A DNA stretch of 18,482 nucleotides from Leptolinea sp964424035 (GTDB lineage: Bacteria > Chloroflexota > Anaerolineae > Anaerolineales > Anaerolineaceae): positions 1 to 18,482 of the forward strand of contig CAYRHB010000077.1 in the NCBI GenBank assembly GCA_964424035.1, given 5' to 3'. Below, in pieces: positions 1-6,688 of the stretch; the first letter of the stretch is position 1, and each line of letters begins with the position of its first letter. Under the pieces are notes generated by a model. It had not been told where the DNA came from, did no database searches, and saw only the letters and a list, made by a program, of their open reading frames with translations. Position numbers and translations under genes: made by a program.

Positions 1-859
1 GAAGTTTGATTCCTTCCTTGTCGAGTCGTTGACCAACCCGCCGGATCATGATCATCATTTCCATCCGGGTTGTCGATCCGAAACCGTCGATCAAGAGGCA
101 AACCTCATCACCTTTGTTGAAAGGTAGATCAGGCAGGACCATATCCAGGATCTGATCTGCAATTGAATCTGCCGGCTGCATTTTGTCACGGCGAATTCCG
201 GGTTCGCCGTGCAGCCCCATGCCGATTTCCATTTCATCTTCGCCCAGGGTAAAGGCTGGTTTTTCACCGGGAATTGTTCCCGGAGTGAGGGCAACACCCA
301 TGGTGCACGTGTTGTCATTTGCTTTTTCTGTTACGCGTTTCACTTCTTCCAGGTCATACCCTGCGTCACAGGCGGAACCGGCAATTCGCATGACAAAGAA
401 ATCACCGGCAATACCGCGCCGTTCATTTTTGCGATCCTTCGGAGCCGAGGCTACATCATCTGTTACCCGGACGGTTACGGTCTTGATCCCTTCCATATCA
501 GCCAGTTCAGCGGCCATATCGAAGTTCATGCAATCACCTGAATAATTGCCATAAATGTAAATTACGCCTTTTCCGCGGTCAACTGCACGGGTAACTGCCA
601 GAACATTATCAGGTGAAGGTGCCGCACATATATTGCCCTGGGAAGCCCCGTCAGCCATGCCTTTGCCCAAATACTCAATAAAAATGGGTTCATGGCCGCT
701 ACCACCGCCCACGATCAACCCCACTTTATCAGGCGCAAGGTCTTTCAGGACAACGGAGGGATAATTTTCGATCTGTTTGATAATGTCTCCATATGCCCTT
801 AAATAACCTTCCATCATTTCCGGTAAAACATCATCTGGGGAATTGATAAATTTCTTCAT
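1..859 (-). CDS. dhaK: DhaK-type dihydroxyacetone/ketose kinase subunit, copy 1 (partial, C-terminus outside window)
   Basis: DhaK subunits bind a short ketose covalently as a hemiaminal on a histidine, and a separate DhaL subunit or domain supplies the phosphate donor. About 286 residues are visible of a usual 330 or so; the rest lies left of base 1. The three active-site residues are present: His56 in GGGSGHEP, Asp109 in GNYSGD and the substrate-binding His217 in GMGLHGEPG, at almost the same numbers as in E. coli DhaK. I start at the ATG of bases 857-859, because AAAGGA lies 8 bases upstream and the protein then begins MKKFINSP, aligning with copy 2 (MKKIINDP). An in-frame ATG at 866-868 would leave no spacing to that ribosome site. 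It is the second gene of a tandem pair, 184 bases after copy 2. The true substrate (dihydroxyacetone, erythrulose or another ketose) cannot be read from sequence. Confidence 0.93.
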   Translation of the reverse strand, partial: MKKFINSPDDVLPEMMEGYLRAYGDIIKQIENYPSVVLKDLAPDKVGLIVGGGSGHEPIFIEYLGKGMADGASQGNICAAPSPDNVLAVTRAVDRGKGVIYIYGNYSGDCMNFDMAAELADMEGIKTVTVRVTDDVASAPKDRKNERRGIAGDFFVMRIAGSACDAGYDLEEVKRVTEKANDNTCTMGVALTPGTIPGEKPAFTLGEDEMEIGMGLHGEPGIRRDKMQPADSIADQILDMVLPDLPFNKGDEVCLLIDGFGSTTRMEMMIMIRRVGQRLDKEGIKL

Positions 860-1043
860 CTTGTTCATCCTTTAATAGAGAAATCCTGACCCTGTTTGCC
901 AAACCTACGGATATTGGATGCAAACCCGGGTAATGTGAATGATCTGTTTAAGAATCTAATGAATACCCAAAACTGATACCTGTATTCAACGATATTCTGG
1001 ATGAAATCCTCCTTTCTAAAAGAGATGTGGGAGAAAATACTAT

Positions 1044-2057
1044 CTATCTTTGTCCATTCAAACCGCACTTGTCGAAAACAAGAGCGGAACTTGGTGAATC
1101 ATATAATTTTCGTAGTTCGCTATCCAACCGCATGAGAGTAATGGAGCACCCTGCCATCTCCTGGCAGATCGCGTAATTACCCACTTTAATATCATGTACG
1201 TGGATCGAGACTTTTGTCAGGTCTTGCAAAACTCGACGGGTTGCGATCATCAATTCAAGGCGGGATGTCGAACCCAGTCCATTTACAAGAACACAAACAT
1301 CATCACCCTTCTTGAACGGCAGGTCTTTCAAAATCGAATCCATCATCAGATCAACTATTTCATCAGCCGGTTGGATCTTTCCCCGCCGCGCACCAGGTTC
1401 ACCATGCAAGCCCAAACCGATTTCCATTTCATCATCACCCAGAATGAATGAGGCTTTGGGTTCACCGGGAATGGTCCCCGGAGAAAGAGCAATTCCCATC
1501 GTTCGGGTGTTCGCGTTGGCTTTAGCTGTCACCTGTTTGACCGCTTCAAGATCATATCCGCTGTAACAGGCAGCTCCAGCGATACGGGTTACAAACAAGA
1601 TACCGGCAATACCGCGCCGGTCTTTTATCCGATCGGGGGGAACCAATGCCACATCATCTGTCACCAGAACGGTTTGGGTTTTAATACCTTCCTGGGCGGC
1701 CAGTTCCGCTGCCATACCAAAATTTAGAACGTCACCGGAATGATTGCCAAACACATAGATTACGCCCTTGCCACGGTCGATAGCCTTGGTAACGGCCAGC
1801 ACATTGTCTGGTGATGGTGAAGCGAAGATATTTCCCTGGGCAACTCCATCCGCATATCCCGGCCCTAAATAGTCAAGGAAGAAAGGTTCGTGTCCACTGC
1901 CACCCCCGATCAGCAATCCAACCTTCCCCGGTTCGAGATCCCGACGGATGAGGGAAGTGTAATTTTCCACCTGTTTTACAAGGTCTCCATAAACACCCAG
2001 ATAACCCTCCATCATCTCTGAAAGCATGTTCTTGGGGTCATTGATAATCTTTTTCAT
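1044..2057 (-). CDS. dhaK: DhaK-type dihydroxyacetone/ketose kinase subunit, copy 2 (complete)
   Basis: Complete 337-residue DhaK-family protein, the usual length of a stand-alone DhaK subunit with no fused DhaL (ATP-binding) domain. Active-site residues are His56 (GGGSGHEP), Asp109 (GNHSGD) and His218 (GLGLHGEPG), matching E. coli DhaK in position. By eye it is roughly two-thirds identical to the neighbouring copy, so the pair looks like an old tandem duplication. The start is ATG at 2055-2057, with GAAGGA about 8 bases upstream; the reading frame extends further upstream to 2126, but that extension does not resemble the family. It lies downstream of the LacI-type gene on the same strand and opposite a sugar ABC operon, which points to a role in phosphorylating the imported sugar or a breakdown product. 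Alternative: one copy is a non-catalytic sensor, as with DhaQ of Lactococcus. Confidence 0.94.
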   Translation of the reverse strand: MKKIINDPKNMLSEMMEGYLGVYGDLVKQVENYTSLIRRDLEPGKVGLLIGGGSGHEPFFLDYLGPGYADGVAQGNIFASPSPDNVLAVTKAIDRGKGVIYVFGNHSGDVLNFGMAAELAAQEGIKTQTVLVTDDVALVPPDRIKDRRGIAGILFVTRIAGAACYSGYDLEAVKQVTAKANANTRTMGIALSPGTIPGEPKASFILGDDEMEIGLGLHGEPGARRGKIQPADEIVDLMMDSILKDLPFKKGDDVCVLVNGLGSTSRLELMIATRRVLQDLTKVSIHVHDIKVGNYAICQEMAGCSITLMRLDSELRKLYDSPSSALVFDKCGLNGQR

Positions 2058-2177
2058 CGTCAATTTCCTTCCCTCTGCTTTTGAATGGGATGTTCTGGTT
2101 GCCTTAAATTTCTTTTCACCATTCACCTCTAAACAAGGGAAACACCACAGGTGAAATCCATACCTGTAATAACAAAA

Positions 2178-2199
2178 CTGACAATGATCCAGTTGTCAG
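2178..2199 (-). terminator. Inverted repeat with T-run upstream of DhaK copy 2
   Basis: CTGACAA and TTGTCAG form a perfect 7-bp stem around an 8-base loop; on the minus strand it is followed by TTTTGTT. It could end transcripts coming from the LacI gene, or act as a leader structure or operator for the DhaK genes about 120 bases downstream. The stem is short and only moderately GC-rich. Confidence 0.35.
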
Positions 2200-2542
2200 A
2201 AACTGTAAAAAGAGGGTACTGTAAGGATTCATGAACATAAATCTGACATTCCAATTTAAGTAAACATTCTGGGTGATCGAAAATTATCACTCAATCGATG
2301 GGATTCGAAGGAGTTTAGGTTGGGCTTGTTCTCTCCTGACCTATGTCGAAAAACCGATCTGTGAAAAATTTTCTGGACCATATACCACTCAAATTCTAAC
2401 AATAGACAAGACCGAGTTTTCTTTGCCGACCTATAAGACAACCCTGGTATCTTATTCATGCATGGAAAGCTAGCAAACACGGATTGAAAGTTATTATATA
2501 CATTTTTCCAGGTTCTTAAAGACGGGTCAGAGACCATGCAAT

Positions 2543-2560
2543 AAAAAGCCCGAAATTCGG
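2543..2560 (-). terminator. Weak terminator-like palindrome after the LacI-type gene
   Basis: The palindrome CCGAAATTCGG (2550-2560) is followed on the minus strand by GC and five T's, about 55 bases past the LacI stop codon. With a real loop only about 4 base pairs remain, so it would be a weak terminator. Confidence 0.3.
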
Positions 2561-2614
2561 AAATAGGAAGGGAGATTGAAGGACCTGATCCGACAAAGCT
2601 GTTCATAAATAAAT

Positions 2615-3670
2615 TTACCTCTTCAAAATCGGGCTGGAACAGCTTGAGCGAATAATCAACTCGGGAGCAATAATGATCTTCTGGTGGGGAATCTCCGACT
2701 TTTGTTGGCTCTGGTTGAGCATTTTATCCAGTAATTCCATAGCTAAATGTCCAATGGCAGCCATGGGCTGGGAGACCGCCGTAATGGGTGGATTGTTTAT
2801 CAATGCCCAGGGGGCGTCATCAAATATCACCAGCGATATATCTTCAGGAACTCGCATTTTCCGTTCACGGAGCGCCAGAATGGTTCCATTGGCAATGAAG
2901 TTATTTGCAGCAAAAATTGCTGTTGGAGGTTTGGGTAAGGATAAAAGTGCCTGTACAGCGCTATTCCCGTCATCCTCTTTAGTTATCGTGTGATACTGGA
3001 GGCCAGGATCCGACTCAATTCCTGCTTCCCGCAACGCGTTTAAATATCCGGTGAACCGGTCTGCATTGTAGGATGAAGTGATGGGGCCGGTAATAATACC
3101 GATCCGCGTATGTCCAAGGGAGATGAGATAGCTCATCACTTTATGTGCTCCCCGGATGTAATCCACCAGGATGGTATCTACATCGGAAAGTTCAGGGATT
3201 TGCCGGTCAATGAAAATCACCTTCAATTGCATATCGATCGCAGCCCGCCATGTATCGATGTTTTGACAGGTTGGAACAGCGATGATGCCGGCGGCGCGTT
3301 GCCGCATGAGCATTTCAATATGTTCTTTTTCCAGTTGTTCATTCTCATCGGTCGCGCAGACAATAACGTGATAACCCAGTTGATGCACGCGGTCCAGAAC
3401 CCCGTTAGCCAGGTAACTGTAATATGGGTTAACAATGTTCTTGATCACCAACCCGACCGAATCGGTGCGTTGCAAATTCAGGCTGCGGGCCATATCATTG
3501 GGAGTGAAATTGAGATCACGGGCAGCCTGGAGTACGCGTTCCCGACTGGCTTCGCTGGAGTACCCGTGGCCAGATAGAACACGTGAAACAGTTGCCAGCG
3601 AAACCCCTGCCGCTTCGGCTACTTCTTTAATTGTTGCATGCCTGGTCGAAATCAGCTCTTTTTTTCCCAA
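2615..3670 (-). CDS. LacI-family transcriptional repressor
   Basis: 351-residue LacI/GalR-family regulator. The N-terminal helix-turn-helix (residues about 12-60) shows the classic pattern IKEVAEAAGVSLATVSRVL, followed by a hinge with the MARSLN-type helix that inserts into the operator minor groove. Residues about 65-340 form a periplasmic-binding-protein-like effector domain (GLVIKNIVNPYYSYLANG, then IGIITGP and SLVIFDDAPWA segments). The start is an unusual TTG at 3668-3670, supported by GGGAG 8 bases upstream; no in-frame ATG comes before the helix-turn-helix. It faces the sugar ABC operon, and two LacI-type operators lie in the shared control region, so it probably represses the transporter operon, and possibly itself, until a sugar or sugar phosphate binds. 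The effector is unknown. Confidence 0.95.
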   Translation of the reverse strand: MGKKELISTRHATIKEVAEAAGVSLATVSRVLSGHGYSSEASRERVLQAARDLNFTPNDMARSLNLQRTDSVGLVIKNIVNPYYSYLANGVLDRVHQLGYHVIVCATDENEQLEKEHIEMLMRQRAAGIIAVPTCQNIDTWRAAIDMQLKVIFIDRQIPELSDVDTILVDYIRGAHKVMSYLISLGHTRIGIITGPITSSYNADRFTGYLNALREAGIESDPGLQYHTITKEDDGNSAVQALLSLPKPPTAIFAANNFIANGTILALRERKMRVPEDISLVIFDDAPWALINNPPITAVSQPMAAIGHLAMELLDKMLNQSQQKSEIPHQKIIIAPELIIRSSCSSPILKR

Positions 3671-3730
3671 TCAACTGCTCCCGGAGAATTCAGCTGCACA
3701 GACCTTGATCTGTCTTTATTGCTATAGGAA

Positions 3731-3736
3731 ATTATA
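3731..3736 (-). promoter_or_regulatory. -10 box of the LacI-type gene
   Basis: Minus-strand TATAAT, about 60 bases before the TTG start. No good -35 hexamer is seen at 16-18 bases; that position is covered by the operator at 3750-3763, which fits autoregulation. Confidence 0.5.
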
Positions 3737-3749
3737 ACAAAATGAAACA

Positions 3750-3763
3750 TGAAAGCGTTTCCA
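3750..3763. promoter_or_regulatory. LacI-family operator, site 1
   Basis: TGAAAGCGTTTCCA fits the cre-like LacI-family operator pattern TGNAANCGNTNNCA at every fixed base, including the central CG. It lies over the -35 region of the predicted repressor promoter and 150 bases from site 2, so autoregulation or DNA looping between the two is possible. Confidence 0.65.
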
Positions 3764-3811
3764 GATTGATAGGTTCATTATATTCATGTTTTGGGAGATA
3801 TTTAACAATAT

Positions 3812-3845
3812 GTGACATAATAATAGATCAAAGTGACATATGTCA
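3812..3845. promoter_or_regulatory. CRP-like palindrome and repeated GTGACATA boxes
   Basis: TGACATATGTCA at 3834-3845 is a perfect 12-base palindrome; read as AGTGA-N6-TCAGC it resembles a CRP/FNR-family site. A second GTGACATA occurs at 3812-3819, exactly 21 bases (two helical turns) upstream. The palindrome is centred about 63 bases before the predicted start point, a class I activator position. Confidence 0.4.
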
Positions 3846-3868
3846 GCCATTTATTTAGCGCATGTACA

Positions 3869-3896
3869 TTGAAATCTGAAAATATATGGCTATAAT
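3869..3896 (+). promoter_or_regulatory. Sigma70 promoter of the sugar ABC operon
   Basis: TTGAAA (3869-3874), a 16-base spacer, then a perfect TATAAT (3891-3896). Transcription would start near 3903, leaving an untranslated leader of about 160 bases before the binding-protein gene. Confidence 0.75.
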
Positions 3897-3899
3897 GTG

Positions 3900-3913
3900 T
3901 GTAAACATTTCCA
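3900..3913. promoter_or_regulatory. LacI-family operator, site 2, on the start point
   Basis: TGTAAACATTTCCA matches TGNAANCGNTNNCA except for one base of the central CG. It starts 4 bases past the -10 box, so a bound repressor would block initiation directly. Its right half (TTTCCA) is the same as in site 1. Confidence 0.55.
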
Positions 3914-4061
3914 CATTTATTTTCACAAATTAATAATCGAAAGAAGGTGGTGAATCAGGCAGAAAACGCATGACCTATTGTTTGCCTCGAAGTTTATCAA
4001 TGTTTGCTATAGATATAAGTTGGAACCCCCTGACTATTATTAGATTATTGAGAGGAAAAGA

Positions 4062-5063
4062 ATGAAACGTTTACTTTTAGTTCTAATGGTTGCATTTATG
4101 GCACTTTCTGTGATGGGTTTTGCACCCGCAGCAACAGCGGCTAAAGCAGATGATGAACTCGAAATTGTTATGGTCGCCAAAATGGAAGGTGTCTCCTGGT
4201 TTGATGACATGCGCGTTGGCGTAGAGGAATTTGGTAAAGATTTCAAAGTCAATGCCTATCAGATCGCTCCTGATACCGGTGATCCGGCCAAGCAAGCCCA
4301 GATGGTGGAAGACCTAATCGCCAAGGGTGTCGATGCCATTCTTGTGGTTCCCAACGATCCAAAATCCATGGAACCTGTGCTGAAAAAAGCAAAGGAAAAA
4401 GGGATTGTCGTGGTAACGCATGAAGCTCAGGCTCTTGCCCCGATCGTAGATTACGATATGGAAGCTTTCAAGAATGAAGACTTCGGTGTCGTTATGGGCA
4501 AAGCACTGGCTGAAGCCATGGCTGGCGAAGGGAAATACACCGGTTTTGTTGGTGCCCTCACCATGGAAACCCACATGCAGTGGTTCAATGCCATGCAGGA
4601 ATACCTGAAGGAAAACTATCCAAAGATGGAATTCGTTTCCAAGCAGCCTTACGAAGATAACAATGATGAAAAAGCTGCCTATGCCAAAGTTCAGGAAATC
4701 CTGAAGACCTACCCCGATCTTAAAGGTATGTTTGGTAACTCCGCTTCCTCCACCACCATGGAAGGCCTGGTGATGAAGGAAAAGAATAACAAGAATATTA
4801 AAGTCGTCGGTTTGAGCCTGCCTTCAATGGCCGGTGAATATATCAAAGCCGGCTTCATTCAGCAAGCACAATGCTGGCGTCCCGCTGATGCTGGTTATGT
4901 GACAGCCTACATTGCCTATAAGATTCTCAAAGGTGAAAAGATCGAAGATGGTATGAGCTTCGAAAAACCCGGTTATGAGTCAGTTAAAGTTGAAGACAAG
5001 ATCATCTTTGGCAACGCTCCGTTGATCCTCAAAAAAGACACAGTCGACAACTACGATTTCTAA
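4062..5063 (+). CDS. Sugar ABC transporter substrate-binding protein (LsrB/RhaS-like)
   Basis: 333-residue extracytoplasmic binding protein of the Peripla_BP_4 type. Residues 1-26 are a Sec signal peptide (charged MKR, hydrophobic core, cleavage near ATA/A); there is no lipobox cysteine. The mature part has the two-lobe pattern: IVMVAKMEGVSWFDDM, then DLIAKGVDAILVVPNDP, then KVQEILKTYPDLKGMFG, and it ends KKDTVDNYDF, much like the NKENIGKYDF end of LsrB. It should bind a pentose, hexose, deoxysugar, polyol or AI-2-like ligand and pass it to the permeases encoded downstream. ATG is chosen with GAGAGG 7-8 bases upstream. First gene of the operon, controlled by the operator-covered promoter before it, and separated from the ATPase gene by a strong hairpin. 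The exact ligand cannot be told. Confidence 0.93.
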   Translation: MKRLLLVLMVAFMALSVMGFAPAATAAKADDELEIVMVAKMEGVSWFDDMRVGVEEFGKDFKVNAYQIAPDTGDPAKQAQMVEDLIAKGVDAILVVPNDPKSMEPVLKKAKEKGIVVVTHEAQALAPIVDYDMEAFKNEDFGVVMGKALAEAMAGEGKYTGFVGALTMETHMQWFNAMQEYLKENYPKMEFVSKQPYEDNNDEKAAYAKVQEILKTYPDLKGMFGNSASSTTMEGLVMKEKNNKNIKVVGLSLPSMAGEYIKAGFIQQAQCWRPADAGYVTAYIAYKILKGEKIEDGMSFEKPGYESVKVEDKIIFGNAPLILKKDTVDNYDF

Positions 5064-5079
5064 TTACAAAACTGTACGG

Positions 5080-5112
5080 ATCCGATGCTGTCTGAAAAAG
5101 ACAGCATCGGAT
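5080..5112 (+). terminator. Strong intra-operon hairpin (attenuator or mRNA stabiliser)
   Basis: Perfect 13-bp stem (ATCCGATGCTGTC with its complement) around a 7-base loop, starting 17 bases after the binding-protein stop codon. It is followed by TTATATA rather than a long T-run, so it is probably a leaky terminator or a 3'-end stabiliser that raises binding-protein levels over the other transporter parts. Confidence 0.75.
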
Positions 5113-5140
5113 TTATATATGCCGGAGGAATAGATTAGCT

Positions 5141-6688
5141 ATGCCTGAAAACATATTAGAAGCAAAGAATATTTCAAAAAGTTTTGGCGGAGTCCATGCT
5201 CTTGATGATGTCAGTATGCGTATTCAGGCTGGTGAGATCCACTGCCTGGTAGGCGAGAATGGTTCGGGAAAATCCACTTTCGTCAAATTAATGTCAGGTG
5301 TAATCACCCCGGATGCCGGAGAGATAATCCTGAATGGCAGGAATTACAAAGAGCTTGACCCGATCGATGCCATCCGTGAAGGTGTACAGGTTATATATCA
5401 GGACCTTTCCCTGTTTCCGCATATGTCTGTAGCGGAAAATATTTCAATGAACAAGATGGTGGCGCTTGGAAAAAGGTTCGTAAATCAAGCAGAGATACGA
5501 AAAACGGCTGAAGAACAACTGGCAAGAATTGGTGAGAATATCGATCTAGATTTAAATATTGATGAAATCTCGATGGCCAACCGGCAATTGGTTGCCATTT
5601 GCAGAGCTTTAAGCCTGGATGCTAAGTTGTTGTTCATGGATGAGCCAACAACCGCTCTAACAAACATCGAAGTGGAAAGATTATTAAAGATCGTCCTTGA
5701 ACTGAAACAGAAAGGTTTGTCTGTAGTCTTTATCAGCCATAAGTTAAATGAAGTCTTTGAAGTTGCCGATACGATCACCATTTTTCGGGATGGGAGAAAA
5801 GTGGGTGATTTTAATAGCAAGGAACTTTCTTACAATTCGTTAATCAATCATATGACAGGCCGGAAAGTGGAATATCCACGATATGCAAGGAACCAAAAGG
5901 ATGATACCACGCTATTTGAGGTTTGTGGTTTATCACGGCCAGGGCATTATGAAAATGTGAATATTTCTCTCCGATCCGGTGACATTATGGGAATTACTGG
6001 GCTTCGCGGGTCAGGCCGTGAAGAACTGGCATTATCTTTGTTCGGATTGAACCCACCGAAAGCCGGGAAGATCCTGATAGATGGACAGACAACGTCCATC
6101 GGTTCTCCACCGGATGCGATTATTAGCGGGTTAAGCCTCCTGCCGGAAGATCGATACACACAGGCGTTATTTCCCACACATAGCATTGCAGAGAATATCT
6201 CTGCGGCATCATTAAAAGATGTGACAAAGCGCTCGGGTTTACTGGATCAGACAAAAGAAGATGAAAACGCGGGAAATTTAGTTAAGCGGCTTCACATTCG
6301 CACGCCCAATGTTGAAACCAGTGTTCAGAATTTGTCCGGTGGAAACCAGCAGAAGACTGTTATTGCCCGATGGATACAAACTGATCCCAATGTCCTTATT
6401 CTCAATGGTCCAACGGTTGGCGTTGATATTGCGTCAAAAGTGGATATCTATGAGCAAATTCAAGATTTTGCCGCTCATGGCATGGCCGTTATTCTGATCT
6501 CGGATGAGCTGCCAGAATTACTGGCCAACTGTAATTCGGTCATGGTCATGCGTTCCAATAAAGTTGTTGGAATCCTTTCGAATGAAGAATTGGAACAGCC
6601 CGATTCAGCCACTCGGTTGCAGGCAATGATGAGTGGAAGTGAAAGTGAAACGCAACCAGCGAACATTGATATGGAGGCTGTGGCATGA
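5141..6688 (+). CDS. Sugar ABC transporter ATPase, two nucleotide-binding domains (RbsA/LsrA type)
   Basis: 515 residues, two fused ATPase domains as in RbsA, MglA and LsrA. Domain 1: intact Walker A GENGSGKS (38-45), Q-loop Q87, Walker B ending MDEPT (D167/E168), H-loop H200, but a degenerate signature (ISMANRQ, about 143-149). Domain 2: Walker A lacks the lysine (GLRGSGRE, 287-294) and Walker B reads LILNGPT, so both the Mg-binding Asp and the catalytic Glu are replaced (N422, G423), while the signature LSGGNQQK (398-405) is perfect. One composite ATP site (domain 1 Walker A with domain 2 signature) is therefore complete and the other is dead. GGAGG lies about 12 bases before the ATG. Its stop overlaps the next start as ATGA. 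It powers import through the two permeases encoded downstream. Confidence 0.95.
   Translation: MPENILEAKNISKSFGGVHALDDVSMRIQAGEIHCLVGENGSGKSTFVKLMSGVITPDAGEIILNGRNYKELDPIDAIREGVQVIYQDLSLFPHMSVAENISMNKMVALGKRFVNQAEIRKTAEEQLARIGENIDLDLNIDEISMANRQLVAICRALSLDAKLLFMDEPTTALTNIEVERLLKIVLELKQKGLSVVFISHKLNEVFEVADTITIFRDGRKVGDFNSKELSYNSLINHMTGRKVEYPRYARNQKDDTTLFEVCGLSRPGHYENVNISLRSGDIMGITGLRGSGREELALSLFGLNPPKAGKILIDGQTTSIGSPPDAIISGLSLLPEDRYTQALFPTHSIAENISAASLKDVTKRSGLLDQTKEDENAGNLVKRLHIRTPNVETSVQNLSGGNQQKTVIARWIQTDPNVLILNGPTVGVDIASKVDIYEQIQDFAAHGMAVILISDELPELLANCNSVMVMRSNKVVGILSNEELEQPDSATRLQAMMSGSESETQPANIDMEAVA

Larger units (their letters stand above)
2058..2614. other. 557-base intergenic region between the LacI gene and the DhaK pair
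   Basis: No convincing gene. Reading frames on both strands (2256-2606 minus, 2273-2473 plus) lack family resemblance and good ribosome sites. It holds a weak terminator-like palindrome just after the LacI gene, a TATAAT on the minus strand at 2493-2498 with a poor TTTAAG 16 bases upstream, a 7-bp inverted repeat at 2178-2199 followed on the minus strand by a T-rich run, and a second inverted repeat (ACAGGT/ACCTGT, 2147-2167). These suggest that the DhaK genes have their own promoter and perhaps a leader structure, but none is certain. Confidence 0.5.

Noticed and set aside
1007..1015. Strong minus-strand AAAGGAGGA between the DhaK genes
   Set aside because: No start codon within 4-12 bases; the nearest TTG is 18 bases away and gives only 13 codons. 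Probably chance or a remnant.
865..1068. Minus-strand 67-residue frame between the two DhaK genes
   Set aside because: It overlaps the 3' end of copy 2, has no ribosome site and no family resemblance.
1..2057. Tandem DhaK genes as a direct repeat or assembly artefact
   Set aside because: The copies differ at many residues and in length of the P/G region; they are true paralogues, not a duplicated read.
2256..2606. Minus-strand 116-residue frame between LacI and DhaK genes, and the plus-strand frame at 2273-2473
   Set aside because: No recognisable domain, unlikely composition and no good ribosome site; treated as intergenic.
3950..3973. Possible 7-codon leader peptide (GTG start after AAGAAGG) in the operon leader
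   Set aside because: Very short, no repeated regulatory codons and no attenuator structure behind it.
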